From Vibrio sp. MEBiC08052 (GTDB lineage: Bacteria > Pseudomonadota > Gammaproteobacteria > Enterobacterales > Vibrionaceae): a stretch of 64,000 nt of DNA. The stretch lies in contig NZ_KQ947475.1 of the NCBI RefSeq assembly GCF_001506075.1, positions 2,202,390 to 2,266,389 of the forward strand, in the 5' to 3' direction. Below are positions 10,089 to 21,542 of the stretch, one piece after another. Position numbers and translations under genes: made by a program. The notes beneath the pieces were generated by a model. That model was not told the DNA's origin and searched no databases. It saw only the letters and a program-made list of their open reading frames with translations. Positions within the stretch are counted from its first letter, which is position 1. Each line of letters starts with the position of its first letter.

Positions 10089-11027
10089 ACGCAACTGTGC
10101 CAACACATGCTCAAGCTTCTTCTCCATCGGTGCCACAATCTCCATCATTTCACCACTCGTCGGATGAATAAAACGGATCTGTGCAGCATGTAAAAAGAGT
10201 CGATCCAGCCCTAATTTCCCCGTATATGCATCAAAGCGTGGATCACCATAGCGGTCATCCCAAGCAATCGGATGACCTGCATATTGAGTATGTACTCGAA
10301 TCTGGTGAGTCCGGCCCGTCACTGGACTCGCCTGAATTAATGTCGCCTGAGAAAATACTTCGATAATTTTAAAACGAGTTTCCGAAGCCTTTCCTTGCGG
10401 ATTCACTCTGACAATACTATTGACTTCATTTTTTAACAGTGGCGCATTTATTTTCCGGCATTTAACATCCCAACTTCCCATCACAAGCGCGTTGTAGTGC
10501 TTCTGAACTGACTTGTCCCGAAATTGGGCTTGTAAATGACGAAGGGCAGAACGCTTTTTCGCCACCAAAAGAATTCCGGAAGTATCTCTGTCAATTCGAT
10601 GAACCAATTCCAGAAAACGGGCCTGTGGTCGAAGTGCCCGCAACGCTTCTATCGCGCCAAATTTTAAACCACTGCCACCATGAACGGCAGTGCCGGAGGG
10701 TTTATTGAGTACCAATAGCGCATCATCTTCAAATAAAATACACTCTTCCAATTCCGCTACTTTTCCCAGTTTGGTACTCAATGGTTCTTGCGTCGTGTCA
10801 CTCTGCGGCAATGTTACAGGCGGAATCCGGATAACATCTCCGGGTTGTAATTTATATTCAGGCTTGATGCGTTTCTTGTTCACACGTACTTCGCCCTTGC
10901 GCAGAATGCGATAAACCACACTCTTCGGAATATCTTTCAGTTTATTACGCAGGAAGTTATCAATTCGCTGGCCGGCCATATCTTCATCAATATTGACAAA
11001 CTGGACTTGTGTTCTGATTTCGCTCAT
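10083..11027 (-). CDS. rluC: 23S rRNA pseudouridine synthase RluC
   Basis: This 314-residue enzyme makes pseudouridines at three 23S rRNA sites (955, 2504 and 2580 in E. coli numbering). An N-terminal S4 RNA-binding domain (about residues 18-75) precedes the RluA-type catalytic domain. The catalytic Asp146 is in HRIDRDTSG. It is divergent from rne across a 664-bp spacer, the arrangement found in E. coli. Confidence 0.96.
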   Translation of the reverse strand: MSEIRTQVQFVNIDEDMAGQRIDNFLRNKLKDIPKSVVYRILRKGEVRVNKKRIKPEYKLQPGDVIRIPPVTLPQSDTTQEPLSTKLGKVAELEECILFEDDALLVLNKPSGTAVHGGSGLKFGAIEALRALRPQARFLELVHRIDRDTSGILLVAKKRSALRHLQAQFRDKSVQKHYNALVMGSWDVKCRKINAPLLKNEVNSIVRVNPQGKASETRFKIIEVFSQATLIQASPVTGRTHQIRVHTQYAGHPIAWDDRYGDPRFDAYTGKLGLDRLFLHAAQIRFIHPTSGEMMEIVAPMEKKLEHVLAQLRS

Positions 11028-11691
11028 TTGCTTATGGTTTATACAAAATTGTTTATAAGAAAGAAAAAGAAGTTACTGATACAGGCGATCCGCTCACCTA
11101 GCGCTTCATCACTGGGCATAAAGTATACAGAGATAGCAATATTGGCTTAAACGCGCGCATCATACTATCTTGATGTTCGATATCATAGTGATAAATATTT
11201 TGCTATTCCTGCCTTCTCGTGCCTTAATCTCGGACAAACTATGCCAAAGCAGCCAATTCATAAATCATCTCAGCTTCCGGAGTCCATTTTTTTAGGTTTA
11301 TTTTTTATAAAGCAGATTGCTGAAATACGTTGCCACTGCTATAGTCCATAGCTGCAATAGACAAACTGGCGATGTTTTAACTCATGACGCCATGTTTCGA
11401 GCAATTTTGGGTAGAAACTTACGGTTCTTTGTATGCTGCAAATGGCGTAAGACAGACATAACCGTGACTTCTTATTGTTCTACTCATCGTCATTCATGTT
11501 GAGTATCTACCGCACACTGCGGCTCATCACTGGTGAAATAATCAGCGGGTGAGGACTGAAGTGCCTTTTTGAGCGTCCCTTCCAGCCGAGAGGCTGCAAA
11601 ACAAGCCATGGGATCAGGCACCGTGAAGACGAAATGCAAGCAATAAGAACAACAAATAATCAAAACAAAAGAAATACAACGAGATTTTTAA
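11028..11691 (+). promoter_or_regulatory. rluC-rne intergenic region with a long rne leader
   Basis: A 664-bp region without a convincing gene. In E. coli rne has a ~360-nt leader with hairpins through which RNase E limits its own mRNA. Here 11510-11640 contains pairable segments: AGCCGAGAGGCT near 11584-11595, and AAGTGCC (11559-11565) with GGCACC (11614-11619), a similar layout. Two antisense/sense small frames in the region have no family resemblance and are ignored. The autoregulatory role is inferred from synteny, not shown. Confidence 0.55.
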
Positions 11692-14600
11692 ATGAAAAGA
11701 ATGTTAATTAACGCAACTCAAAAAGAAGAGTTGCGTGTCGCGCTGGTCGACGGTCAGCGACTTTTCGATCTGGATATAGAAAGTCCTGGATACGAATCAA
11801 AGAAAGCCAATATTTACAAAGGAAAAATCACCAGAGTTGAGCCTAGTCTGGAAGCAGCATTTGTTGATTATGGTGCTGAAAGACACGGTTTCCTTCCTCT
11901 CAAAGAAGTTGCGAAAGAATATTTCCCAGCCGGATACACGTATCAAGGACGTCCAAGCATTAAGGAAGTTCTGAACGAAGGCCAGGAAGTGATCGTTCAA
12001 ATTGAGAAAGAAGAACGCGGTAGTAAAGGTGCTGCACTCACAACATTTGTCTCTCTGGCCGGTAGTTATTTGGTTCTGATGCCGAATAATCCTCGTGCCG
12101 GTGGCATTTCCCGTCGTATCGAAGGTACAGAGAGAACGGAGCTGAAAGAAGCCCTCAGTACACTTGAACTTCCCCAGGGTATGGGGCTGATTGTCCGCAC
12201 CGCTGGTGTGGGTAAAAGTGCTGAAGAGTTAGAATGGGATTTAAACGTTCTGCTCACTCACTGGAGTGCGATCAAACAGGCTTCCGACTCTATCCCTGCA
12301 CCGTTTCTGATTCACCAGGAAAGTAATGTTATTGCACGCGCAATTCGCGATTATCTACGTCGTGACATTGGCGAGATCCTGATCGATAGCAATACGATTT
12401 ACGAACGTGCACTAGAACATATTCGCCTTGTTCGTCCCGATTTTGTCAATCGGGTCAAAAAGTACGAAGGCGAAGTTCCGCTATTCAGTCACTATCAAAT
12501 CGAAAGCCAAATCGAGTCAGCATTCCAGCGAGAGGTACGATTACCTTCCGGTGGCTCGATAGTGATCGACCCGACAGAAGCACTCACTTCTATCGATATC
12601 AACTCTGCTCGTGCAACCAAGGGTGGTGATATCGAAGAAACGGCACTGAATACCAATCTGGAAGCAGCCGAAGAAATCGCCCGCCAACTTCGTTTACGAG
12701 ATTTAGGTGGCCTTGTGGTCATCGACTTTATCGATATGACGCCCGTTCGTCATCAACGTGAAGTTGAAAACAAACTCCGAGAAGCGGTTCGTGTTGACCG
12801 TGCCCGGGTTCAGATTGGCCGTATTTCCAGATTTGGCTTACTTGAAATGTCCCGGCAACGTCTGAGTCCTTCTCTGGCAGAGGCAAGTCATCATATTTGT
12901 CCGCGCTGTTCTGGAACAGGAGTTGTTCGTGATAACGAATCTTTGGCGCTGTCTGTACTGCGACTTATCGAAGAAGAAGCTCTGAAAGATAATACGTCAC
13001 AGGTCCTTGCTGTTGTACCTGTTCCGATTGCATCTTATTTACTGAATGAAAAACGCCGCTCGATCAATCACATTGAGCGGATTCAAGATGTCAAAATCAC
13101 TATCGTGCCGAACTCTGATATGGAAACCCCTCACTTTGAGGTCATCCGAGTCAGAGAGGGCGAAGAACAGGAAATGCTGTCTTACCTCGTGCCTAAACGT
13201 TTGGAAAGCATTCGTGAGGTTGAAGGTAAGGATGTTGTCGAAACTGAAACGAAACAGCGACGTATCGAAGAGCCGGTATTAAAAGGGTTTGCTGCACCGA
13301 CAACCTCAGCACCTCAACCGAAAGCACCACAAGAGCCGCAAGCTCAGGCCGCACAGAAAACTGAATCGAAAGAGCCTGCACAGCCAGGGCTGTTCAGTCG
13401 ATTGATGAAAGGCTTGGCGAGTCTGTTCTCTGGTTCTGAACCGACCCAACCAGAAAAATCAGCGGCCGACACCGAAACATCAGAACAGGAACAGCGCTCA
13501 GAGAATAGAAAACCTCGCCGTTCTCGTGAGCGCAACAATGAGCAACGCCGACGCCCGCGTCAGCAAGTTCAGGATAGCAACAAGCCAAAATCAGATAAAG
13601 CGCCGGACTCAGCAGAAGTAAAACAACAACCTTCTGATGAGAAGAAACCGGCGAAGTCCCAATCTCGCAAACCAAAGCAGCAGGATAAGCGTGGAAATCA
13701 AGATAAAAATTCTGCTACGAAGTTAGCCGAAGAAGGACAAAAGATTGCTCAGGATGCACAATCTGAAGCGAAAAAAGACCCACGGGATATACAAGAGAAA
13801 GAAGAGAAAGCCGTGGTCGCGAAAGAGCGTCGTCAACGCCGGAAACTAACCAAACAGATTCGTCTTCAGTCTCAATCGGCTGACGAAACTGTGGCAAGTG
13901 ATGAGCGCGTGTCTGAACATAATGTGATCAATCAAGAAGTGCCTCCTGTAACAGTGATGGATGAACAATCATCACCATCACCTGTACAGTCATCACAGGA
14001 AGAGATGCAACAGAATCAGTCCTCGAATCGTAATGATACGAATGAAAATGCAGATAGCGAAGAGCCGAAACAGCGTCGGAGTCGCCGTTCACCTCGCCAT
14101 TTACGTGCAAACGGCCAACGTCGTCGCAGAGGAAGAGAACGCAGACCAAACCCATTCCGCTTACGGAAAGGAGGCGTTGCGTCTCCAGAAATTGCAATGG
14201 GTAAAGTGATGCCAAGCTACGGTTTAGTGAAGAAATCCGCACCTCAAGCCATCCAGTCCGAGCAATCACCGACTCAGACAGAAGCTCAGGAACAACTCAG
14301 CGGTGTTGCATTCCCTGAAATGGCAATGGGTAAAGTGATTATTCGTTCAGCGACTGCATCTACAACTCCGGAGATTGCAACGTCAGAGAATACACCGAAA
14401 GTGACACCGGATATCACCGCTCCTGAAACCGTTGATGTAGTGACTCAAGAAACTGACCAACCTTCAAGTGAAAACGATAAGGTTGTCGCGGTAGAAATCA
14501 CGAGTGATCAACAGCCATCCCCTGTGCCAGTCGAAGCGGAAATCACTAATGAGGTAACCGCTGAACCAGCAGAACAGCAAGTGGCTCAAGACAGTCCTCG

Positions 14601-14844
14601 TGAAATACCAGAACCAACTCAGGAAAGCGAGCAACCTGTACAGCTAGCACCAGAAAGCGTCATAGCGGTGAAAGGCCATGCATTTTCGCCAATGACAAAA
14701 GCTCCCGGAAGTGGTGAACTGGTACAAGTGCTTCTTGAAGCTGCGCCTTTGCGAGAGCAACGCTATCCACTAAAAGGCGCTGGTAGTCATGCTGCAACCA
14801 ATCATGCAAGTTCAGCAATGGCAAAACCACTACAGCTATCCTGA
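11692..14844 (+). CDS. rne: Ribonuclease E
   Basis: A 1050-residue endoribonuclease and degradosome scaffold. The catalytic half has the S1 domain (about 36-120), metal-binding Asp302 and Asp345, and the Zn-link CPRCSGTG with Cys403 and Cys406. The C-terminal half is disordered. It holds an amphipathic membrane-anchoring helix at about 564-583 ([16 protein letters not shown]), arginine-rich RNA-binding stretches ([19 protein letters not shown]) and a C-terminal [12 protein letters not shown] segment resembling the PNPase-binding site. Two copies of a PE(I/M)AMGKV motif occur about 45 residues apart; E. coli has one related SPELASGKV segment. Confidence 0.97.
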   Translation: MKRMLINATQKEELRVALVDGQRLFDLDIESPGYESKKANIYKGKITRVEPSLEAAFVDYGAERHGFLPLKEVAKEYFPAGYTYQGRPSIKEVLNEGQEVIVQIEKEERGSKGAALTTFVSLAGSYLVLMPNNPRAGGISRRIEGTERTELKEALSTLELPQGMGLIVRTAGVGKSAEELEWDLNVLLTHWSAIKQASDSIPAPFLIHQESNVIARAIRDYLRRDIGEILIDSNTIYERALEHIRLVRPDFVNRVKKYEGEVPLFSHYQIESQIESAFQREVRLPSGGSIVIDPTEALTSIDINSARATKGGDIEETALNTNLEAAEEIARQLRLRDLGGLVVIDFIDMTPVRHQREVENKLREAVRVDRARVQIGRISRFGLLEMSRQRLSPSLAEASHHICPRCSGTGVVRDNESLALSVLRLIEEEALKDNTSQVLAVVPVPIASYLLNEKRRSINHIERIQDVKITIVPNSDMETPHFEVIRVREGEEQEMLSYLVPKRLESIREVEGKDVVETETKQRRIEEPVLKGFAAPTTSAPQPKAPQEPQAQAAQKTESKEPAQPGLFSRLMKGLASLFSGSEPTQPEKSAADTETSEQEQRSENRKPRRSRERNNEQRRRPRQQVQDSNKPKSDKAPDSAEVKQQPSDEKKPAKSQSRKPKQQDKRGNQDKNSATKLAEEGQKIAQDAQSEAKKDPRDIQEKEEKAVVAKERRQRRKLTKQIRLQSQSADETVASDERVSEHNVINQEVPPVTVMDEQSSPSPVQSSQEEMQQNQSSNRNDTNENADSEEPKQRRSRRSPRHLRANGQRRRRGRERRPNPFRLRKGGVASPEIAMGKVMPSYGLVKKSAPQAIQSEQSPTQTEAQEQLSGVAFPEMAMGKVIIRSATASTTPEIATSENTPKVTPDITAPETVDVVTQETDQPSSENDKVVAVEITSDQQPSPVPVEAEITNEVTAEPAEQQVAQDSPREIPEPTQESEQPVQLAPESVIAVKGHAFSPMTKAPGSGELVQVLLEAAPLREQRYPLKGAGSHAATNHASSAMAKPLQLS

Positions 14845-14871
14845 ATAATTTTTGCGTAAATTTTAGTCTTC

Positions 14872-14900
14872 AAAGAGCTGCTAAATGCAGCTCTTTTTTT
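14872..14900 (+). terminator. rne terminator
   Basis: A perfect 10-bp stem AAAGAGCTGC / GCAGCTCTTT with a 5-nt loop, followed by a T run. It lies 27 bp after the rne stop. Confidence 0.9.
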
Positions 14901-15216
14901 ATGAGATAACTAAAGTAAAGACCGAAGTAAATACCGTGATAATAGACCGAGAAACCTATCAGTAATAGGACATCCAGTAATAGGATATAGACCAATCACC
15001 AACATACCGAACAGTTGACCTTAATCACACTTTTCTGTAGCATTCGCCAACTTATGCCCAAGTAAAGCCCAGACAGGAATATCTTTCAGTCATGAGGGCG
15101 CTTGCGGTCCATGAACCCGAAATACTTAGTTCATATTGCTTGGTTAGAATACTTAGATCAAACCTATAGAGCTATATCGGTTTTTGCTCAGCCACTAACA
15201 GAAAACAATCATACTC
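14901..15216. other. Intergenic region upstream of the SulP gene
   Basis: About 316 bp after the rne terminator. I see a short direct repeat, CAGTAATAGGA, near 14959 and 14975, and no gene or RNA. The SulP promoter presumably lies here, but no box is clear enough to assign. Confidence 0.4.
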
Positions 15217-16776
15217 ATGCTTGAATTCCCAAATCAATCAACATATTCAATTAAAAACGATGTCCTTTCCGGACTGACCGTCGCACTGGCACTGGTCCCT
15301 GAGGCTGTTGCTTTTGCCTTTGTTGCAGGTGTTGACCCGATGGTCGGTCTTTATGCCGCATTCATTGTCGGTCTAATTACTGCTATTTTTGGCGGCCGCC
15401 CAGGGATGATTTCAGGTGCTACTGGAGCAATGGCTGTCGTGATGGTTAGTCTGGTCTCCGAACACGGCATCTCTTATCTGTTTGCCGCTATTCTATTGGC
15501 AGGTATTCTTCAAATCAGTGCAGGTTTATTCAAACTCGGAAAATTTATCCGAATTGTGCCCCACCCGGTCATGATCGGTTTTGTCAACGGGCTTGCTATT
15601 GTCATCTTCCTTGCCCAGTTAGGGCAGTTCAAAGTGCCATCTCTGAATGGCGTGATGACTTGGCTACCCTATGATCAAATGTTACTCATGTTAGGACTGG
15701 TCGCTTTAACCATGGCGATTATCTTTTTCCTGCCGAAGCTAACGACTGCAATTCCCTCCTCTCTGGCTGCCATCATTGTGGTCACTTTGCTAGTTCAGGG
15801 GTTGGGGTTAGAAACCCGTACTGTAGTTGATTTTCTACGTACCATGTCAGGGAATGATACGGCCACGCTTGCCGGTACTCTCCCTTCATTCTCAGTACCA
15901 GATGTGCCTTTTACATTCGAAACTCTGAAAATCATTCTGCCCTATTCTGTCATCTTAGCGGCCGTCGGATTAATTGAGTCTTTGCTGACACTGACCGTAC
16001 TTGATGAAATGACCAATAGCCGTGGTCAGTCAAACCGCGAATGTATGGGACAAGGGCTTGCAAACATCACCTGTTCATTCTTTGGTGCAATGGGCGGCTG
16101 TGCAATGATTGGTCAATCGATGATTAACGTAAACTCCGGTGGCAGAGGACGTCTGTCCGGTATCGTTGCTGCGGTGATGTTACTGTGCTTTATTTTATTT
16201 ACGTCAGCACTCATTGAGATGATTCCATTAGCCGCGCTGGTCGGTGTCATGTTTATGGTGGTGATCGGAACATTTGAATGGGCAACCTTTAAACTTGCCA
16301 GAAAAGTACCCAAGAAAGATTTCTTCGTGATTGTGCTCGTAACTATTGTCACCGTATTTACCGATTTAGCGATTGCCGTTGCCGTGGGTGTGATTACATC
16401 TGCACTGATGTTTGCATGGGATCATGCAAAACATATTTATGCAACCAGCCATGCAAACGAAGACGGTTCCAAAGAGTATAAGATCCATGGCCCTATTTTC
16501 TTTGGCTCTGTGGCGAATTTTCTGGAGCTGTTTGATGCTCACCGAGATCCAAAGCACGTGATCGTTGACTTTGCTCAATCACGCGTGACCGATCACTCGG
16601 CAATTGATGCGATTGAAACACTTGCGGAGCGTTACGCTGCTGTTGGCAAAACCCTTCACTTACGTCACCTGAGTCAGGATTGTCGTAAACTGCTTCATAA
16701 AGCTAGTAGTTTGATAGAAACGAATGTGAAGGAAGATCCAACTTACAAAGTTGCAACCGACGTGCTCGCCGGATAA
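15217..16776 (+). CDS. SulP-family anion transporter with STAS domain
   Basis: A 519-residue inner-membrane SLC26/SulP carrier, moving sulfate, bicarbonate or another anion; the substrate is not readable from the sequence. The N-terminal part has many hydrophobic helices and the family signature around [27 protein letters not shown]. The cytosolic STAS domain occupies roughly residues 415-510 ([20 protein letters not shown]). It is monocistronic, bounded by terminators on both sides. Confidence 0.93.
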   Translation: MLEFPNQSTYSIKNDVLSGLTVALALVPEAVAFAFVAGVDPMVGLYAAFIVGLITAIFGGRPGMISGATGAMAVVMVSLVSEHGISYLFAAILLAGILQISAGLFKLGKFIRIVPHPVMIGFVNGLAIVIFLAQLGQFKVPSLNGVMTWLPYDQMLLMLGLVALTMAIIFFLPKLTTAIPSSLAAIIVVTLLVQGLGLETRTVVDFLRTMSGNDTATLAGTLPSFSVPDVPFTFETLKIILPYSVILAAVGLIESLLTLTVLDEMTNSRGQSNRECMGQGLANITCSFFGAMGGCAMIGQSMINVNSGGRGRLSGIVAAVMLLCFILFTSALIEMIPLAALVGVMFMVVIGTFEWATFKLARKVPKKDFFVIVLVTIVTVFTDLAIAVAVGVITSALMFAWDHAKHIYATSHANEDGSKEYKIHGPIFFGSVANFLELFDAHRDPKHVIVDFAQSRVTDHSAIDAIETLAERYAAVGKTLHLRHLSQDCRKLLHKASSLIETNVKEDPTYKVATDVLAG

Positions 16777-16811
16777 GAAGCCACACGTCTAAATACTGAC
16801 AACCATTAAAC

Positions 16812-16848
16812 AGCCGTCGTTTCATGACAGAAATGACGGCTTTTTTTA
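16812..16848 (+). terminator. Terminator after the SulP gene
   Basis: Stem AGCCGTCGTTTC / GAAATGACGGCT (one mismatch) around ATGACA, followed by seven T residues. Confidence 0.9.
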
Positions 16849-17078
16849 TCTATCAGAAACAAACACCGGGCCTTTATTCTCTCGGATAAGCACCGTTCAA
16901 CTTGCGGTGAGGCTAACTAAATCAATATCTGTGACTCTCTCGCTTAACTTGATGGGCGATTACTTTCAACTTCAGTGATTTTGACGCACACCCGATACTT
17001 GTGTTCGATGTCGAAAGCTAAAAAATACCGGATGACCTGAATGCCGATCGCATCAGGAATAAATCTTGTGCATAAAAA

Positions 17079-17103
17079 ATGCCCCAACCAAAGGCTGGGG
17101 CAT
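17079..17103 (-). terminator. adhE terminator
   Basis: On the minus strand, ATGCCCCAGCC-TTT-GGTTGGGGCAT (one G-T pair) is followed by a T run. It lies 29 bp beyond the adhE stop. The remaining sequence between the SulP terminator and this hairpin (about 230 bp) shows nothing recognisable. Confidence 0.9.
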
Positions 17104-17131
17104 CTTCATATTTTATGCAGAATGAATGCAA

Positions 17132-19843
17132 TTAAGCTTCAGATTTCTCTTTTTTAGCTGACCGTTTTTTTGGTGCTTCAGCAGCCGCTTCTTGATCCGC
17201 TTTTTTCTTGATAACAGTTGTCCCTTCAACAGTCTCACCTTCAACATAAGCACGACCATAGTAAGAAGACAGTAACACCTCTTTCAACTCACTGATTAGC
17301 GGATAACGAGGGTTTGCACCGGTACACTGGTCATCAAATGCCTGCACAGACAATTCATCAAGTTTAGCAAGGAAGTCAGCTTCATTGACACCTGCTGCCT
17401 GAATAGACAGTGGGATATCCAGATTATGCTTCAGCTCTTCCAACCAACCCAATAAACGCTCAATTTTCTGCGCTGTACGGTCACCCGGTTGAGAAAGCTC
17501 CAAGTGATCAGCAATCTCAGCATAACGACGACGAGCCTGAGGACGGTCATATTGAGAGAATGCAGTTTGTTTAGTTGGGTTATCATTCGCGTTGTAACGC
17601 ACAACGTTGGCAATTAATAGCGCATTCGCTAAACCGTGAGGCACATGGAACTCAGCACCGATTTTATGCGCCATTGAGTGACATACACCCAAGAAGGCAT
17701 TGGCAAATGCAATCCCAGCGATAGTTGCTGCGTTATGCACTTTCTCACGAGCAATCGGATCATTTGCACCATTGGCATAGCTGGATGGCAGATACTCTTT
17801 CAACATTTTCAGCGCCTGTAGTGCCTGACCATCTGAATATTCGTTAGCCAGTACAGAAACATAAGCTTCTAATGCGTGAGTCACTGCATCATAACCACCA
17901 AACGCAGTCAGAGACTTCGGCATGTTCATCACCAGGTTTGCATCAATGATGGCCATATTTGGCGTCAGTTCGTAGTCAGCCAGTGGGTATTTCGCACCGG
18001 TTTTATCATCGGTAACGACCGCAAATGGTGTAACTTCAGAACCTGTACCAGAGGTTGTAGTAATACAAACCAGTTCAGCTTTCTGACCCATTTTAGGGAA
18101 TTTATAGATACGTTTACGAATATCCATAAAGCGCATTGCCAACTCTTCGAAATGCGTTTCAGGATGCTCATACATCACCCACATGATTTTCGCAGCATCC
18201 ATTGGAGAACCACCACCAAGTGCCAGAATCACATCAGGCTGATAGCTCGCCATTTGTGCAGCACCTTTTTCCACAACAGACAGTGTCGGATCGGCTTCGA
18301 CATCAAAGAACGTCTGAACTTCCATGCCTTGAGCTTTCAATAGACTCACAACATCGTCAGCATAGCCATTGTTGAACAAGAAGCGGTCTGTTACCAAGAA
18401 TGCACGTTTTTTACCTTCAAGGTCGCCCAGTGCGATAGGCAGGCTACCACGACGGAAGTAGATAGACTTCGGTAATTTATGCCACAACATGTTTTCAGCT
18501 CGCTTAGCAACAATTTTCTTGTTGATCAAATGTTTAGGACCGACGTTTTCTGAGATAGAGTTACCGCCCCAAGAACCACAACCCAGTGTCAGAGACGGTG
18601 CAACATTAAAGTTGTACAGGTCACCGATACCACCGTGGGTGGTTGGGATGTTGACCAGAATACGTGCAGTTTTCAACCGGTCACCGAAGTAACGGATCCG
18701 ATCTTTGTTCACATCCTGATTGGTATACAAACCAGATGTATGACCGATACCACCGATTTCTACCATTTTCACCGCTTGGTCTACCGCGTTTTCAAAAGAA
18801 CTGGCACGGAACATACCCAATGTTGGCGATAATTTTTCATGAGCGAACTCATCATCGTAAGAAACTTCACCAATGCCTTCACCAACAAGGATCTTGGTAT
18901 CAGCCGGAACACTCACACCAGCCATTTCAGCAATAGCTGTTGCTGGCTGACCCACGATTTTAGCATTCAGAGCACCATCGATAAGCAACACTTTACGAAC
19001 TTTATCTGCATCAGATTTGCTCAGTACATGAGCTTTGTGTGTTGCAAAACGTTCTTTGACTTCATCATAAACTTCATCCATAACGATGACCGCTTGCTCA
19101 GAAGCACACACAACACCGTTATCAAATGTTTTTGACATCAGGACAGAAGCGACGGCACGCTTGATATCAGCAGTTTCATCAATCACAACAGGTACGTTAC
19201 CGGCACCAACACCGATGGCTGGTTTACCAGAAGAGTAAGCGGCCTTAACCATGCCCGGTCCACCCGTTGCAAGAATCAGGGCAATCCCTTCATGCTTCAT
19301 CAGTGCATTCGATAGCTCAACAGAAGGTTGATCAATCCAGCCGATAATGTCTTTTGGTGCACCCGCAGCAACAGCGGCTTCAAGCACAAGCTTGGCAGCA
19401 TCATTGGTTGAATTCTTCGCACGTGGGTGTGGAGAGAAGATAATACCATTACGTGTTTTCAGAGAGATCAGAGATTTGAAGATCGCAGTTGAAGTTGGGT
19501 TCGTTGTTGGGACGATACCACAGATAATGCCGACTGGTTCTGCAATCGTCATGGTGCCCATGTTTTCGTCTTCTTCCAATACACCACAAGTTTTCTCATC
19601 TTTGTACTTGTTATAAATGTACTCTGATGCAAAGTGGTTTTTGATCACTTTGTCTTCGACAATCCCCATGCCAGACTCTTCTACCGCTTGTTGTGCCAGA
19701 GGAATACGGGCTTGGTTTGCTGCCAGTGATGCCGCGCGGAAAATTTTATCTACCTGCTCCTGAGAGTAAGTAGCAAACTCTGCTTGTGCAGCTTGCACAC
19801 GAGCAACAAGAGCATTAAGTTCCGCCATATTTGTTACAGGCAT
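17132..19843 (-). CDS. adhE: Bifunctional acetaldehyde-CoA/alcohol dehydrogenase
   Basis: A 903-residue fermentative enzyme reducing acetyl-CoA to acetaldehyde and then ethanol. The N-terminal aldehyde dehydrogenase half (1-440) has the catalytic Cys246 in GVVCASEQ. The C-terminal half is an iron-dependent alcohol dehydrogenase with GGGSPMDAAK and the metal-binding histidines in AFGGYDAVTHALEAY and FLGVCHSMAHKIGAEFHVPHG. The C-terminus carries a lysine-rich tail (KKKADQEAAAEAPKKRSAKKEKSEA region). AdhE proteins form spirosomes, long helical filaments. Confidence 0.97.
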   Translation of the reverse strand: MPVTNMAELNALVARVQAAQAEFATYSQEQVDKIFRAASLAANQARIPLAQQAVEESGMGIVEDKVIKNHFASEYIYNKYKDEKTCGVLEEDENMGTMTIAEPVGIICGIVPTTNPTSTAIFKSLISLKTRNGIIFSPHPRAKNSTNDAAKLVLEAAVAAGAPKDIIGWIDQPSVELSNALMKHEGIALILATGGPGMVKAAYSSGKPAIGVGAGNVPVVIDETADIKRAVASVLMSKTFDNGVVCASEQAVIVMDEVYDEVKERFATHKAHVLSKSDADKVRKVLLIDGALNAKIVGQPATAIAEMAGVSVPADTKILVGEGIGEVSYDDEFAHEKLSPTLGMFRASSFENAVDQAVKMVEIGGIGHTSGLYTNQDVNKDRIRYFGDRLKTARILVNIPTTHGGIGDLYNFNVAPSLTLGCGSWGGNSISENVGPKHLINKKIVAKRAENMLWHKLPKSIYFRRGSLPIALGDLEGKKRAFLVTDRFLFNNGYADDVVSLLKAQGMEVQTFFDVEADPTLSVVEKGAAQMASYQPDVILALGGGSPMDAAKIMWVMYEHPETHFEELAMRFMDIRKRIYKFPKMGQKAELVCITTTSGTGSEVTPFAVVTDDKTGAKYPLADYELTPNMAIIDANLVMNMPKSLTAFGGYDAVTHALEAYVSVLANEYSDGQALQALKMLKEYLPSSYANGANDPIAREKVHNAATIAGIAFANAFLGVCHSMAHKIGAEFHVPHGLANALLIANVVRYNANDNPTKQTAFSQYDRPQARRRYAEIADHLELSQPGDRTAQKIERLLGWLEELKHNLDIPLSIQAAGVNEADFLAKLDELSVQAFDDQCTGANPRYPLISELKEVLLSSYYGRAYVEGETVEGTTVIKKKADQEAAAEAPKKRSAKKEKSEA

Positions 19844-20585
19844 AGTGAATCTCCTAAAATTAAAAAAATGTTAAAAACTTTTTATTAAGACTGTCACCCG
19901 GTCTAAACGGCCAAAATCCAGTTTTTCTTCAGAAACAAGCTTAGTAAATAGCTTTCATCTCTGAGTATAATCTTTCAGTATTTGAAAACATTGACCCAGA
20001 TCAGTTCTAAAAAACAATTCCTTCACTTGTCGAAATATTACCCGAAAAACACATAACCATATGAATTTTAATATAAAATAAATAAAGAGACCGGTTTCAT
20101 AAAGAAATATCATCAAGACATAAAATAAAAAAACTACAATTTTATGTAATAAATTTTCATGGCAAAACAACATAGAAAGACCTAATCCGTTGTTTTCGTG
20201 CTACTAGTCATTATATAAGCCATGGATGAGAACACCATTTTTAAACTATCTTTTTTACAATATCCCTACATATAAGCCACAAACCAGTCAGCACATCTGA
20301 ACTCTTAATCTGAGTTGAACCAATACAAAAGGTTCCATTTCGATAATTTCTCGTCCCCACCGCAAAAATTATCGAAAAGATGACATCTTATTCATATCAC
20401 TGGATAATCGTTCATCGGATGCTAAATTAACGAGTGGTGTCATATATTGCAGGGTTGTCAACAGACTGAACTGATTCGCAGATAGATCGGTCATCAAAGC
20501 GGCCATTACGGATTACAGACATGACCGCTAAACAGCCACACCTCAACAGACAAGACATATAGTGCAGAACTACAATAGGAAGGCT
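19844..20585. other. Long AT-rich region upstream of adhE and the K+ channel gene
   Basis: A divergent intergenic region of about 740 bp, visibly AT-rich, especially 19950-20200. Short frames within it have low-complexity composition (Phe/Leu/Ile rich) and no recognisable family, so I do not call them. A long leader is known for adhE in E. coli and could exist here, but I could not identify specific operators such as FNR or Cra sites. Confidence 0.4.
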
Positions 20586-21431
20586 ATGACTGAATCGTCG
20601 ATAAAAACAAATCTTTATGTCATTATTTTCGGGACACATACACGGGCAGGCAAAGTGTTTGACCTCTGTCTGATTGCGACAATTGTGAGTTCCTTATTGG
20701 TTTTGATTCTGGAGTCAATTCCGGAAATCAATGCGCAATGGCACCAACAACTCCGTTACTTTGAGTACGGTTTCACTTTGCTATTCACCGTGGAATACCT
20801 CGTCCGGCTCTATTGCTCTCCTCATCCCAAAGCCTATGCGAAAAGTTTTTACGGGATTGTCGATTTGCTCGCTATCCTACCCACTTACCTCTCATTACTC
20901 TTTCCTACCATTTCATTTATGGCAGTGGTCCGACTGATTCGAGTGATGAGAATTTTCAGAATTCTCAAGCTGGTTCGTTATCTACAAGATTCCAATATTC
21001 TGATGCGTTCGCTCCTCATGGCCCGTCGGAAAATTTTCATCTTCTTCAGTTCCGTTTTAATACTGGTGACGATTTTCGGGGTGCTGATTTATGTAATTGA
21101 GGGGCCGGAACATGGATTCTCAAGTATTCCGAAATGTATCTATTGGGCTATCGTCACAATTACAACAGTCGGATATGGTGATCTGGTGCCTCAGACGCCG
21201 CTTGGTCAGGGACTCGCTTCACTCACCATGCTATTGGGTTACTCAATTATCGCCGTTCCGACAGGCATTATTACCGCAGAACTGAGTAAAGAAATGAATA
21301 TTCATCGCCAATTGGTCAAATGCCCGAACTGCTCTCGAACCGGGCATGATAGTGACGCGCTTTTTTGTAAACACTGCAGCAGCCAGTTAGCCGACCCGGA
21401 TAAACGTGTTGTTTCAGGAAAGACACCATAG
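20586..21431 (+). CDS. Voltage-gated potassium channel with C-terminal zinc ribbon
   Basis: A 281-residue six-helix Kv-type channel. The S4 segment has regularly spaced arginines (VVRLIRVMRIFRILKLVRYL) and the pore has the TITTVGYGD selectivity filter. After S6 a short cytosolic tail holds CPNC...CKHC, a double-cysteine zinc ribbon, in place of the usual RCK/KTN domain. The start at 20586 follows AGGAAGG; an upstream in-frame ATG at 20562 lacks such a site. No partner gene is adjacent. Confidence 0.92.
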   Translation: MTESSIKTNLYVIIFGTHTRAGKVFDLCLIATIVSSLLVLILESIPEINAQWHQQLRYFEYGFTLLFTVEYLVRLYCSPHPKAYAKSFYGIVDLLAILPTYLSLLFPTISFMAVVRLIRVMRIFRILKLVRYLQDSNILMRSLLMARRKIFIFFSSVLILVTIFGVLIYVIEGPEHGFSSIPKCIYWAIVTITTVGYGDLVPQTPLGQGLASLTMLLGYSIIAVPTGIITAELSKEMNIHRQLVKCPNCSRTGHDSDALFCKHCSSQLADPDKRVVSGKTP

Positions 21432-21480
21432 TTGTTCAGAGAAAAAGATTGCTCAGATAAAAAAGATTATTCCGATAAAA

Positions 21481-21505
21481 AAAGAGTGCACAACGTGCAC
21501 TCTTT
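21481..21505 (-). terminator. asd terminator, possibly bidirectional
   Basis: A perfect 11-bp stem AAAGAGTGCAC / GTGCACTCTTT with a 3-nt loop. On the minus strand it is followed by TTTTTTT. It lies between convergent genes and may also stop the channel transcript. Confidence 0.9.
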
Positions 21506-21542
21506 CTCAATATGACAACAAGACGTAATGATGATTATGTCT

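Noticed and set aside
19955..20173. 72-codon minus-strand ORF upstream of adhE
   Set aside because: Very AT-rich, Phe/Leu/Ile-dominated composition, no ribosome site and no recognisable family.
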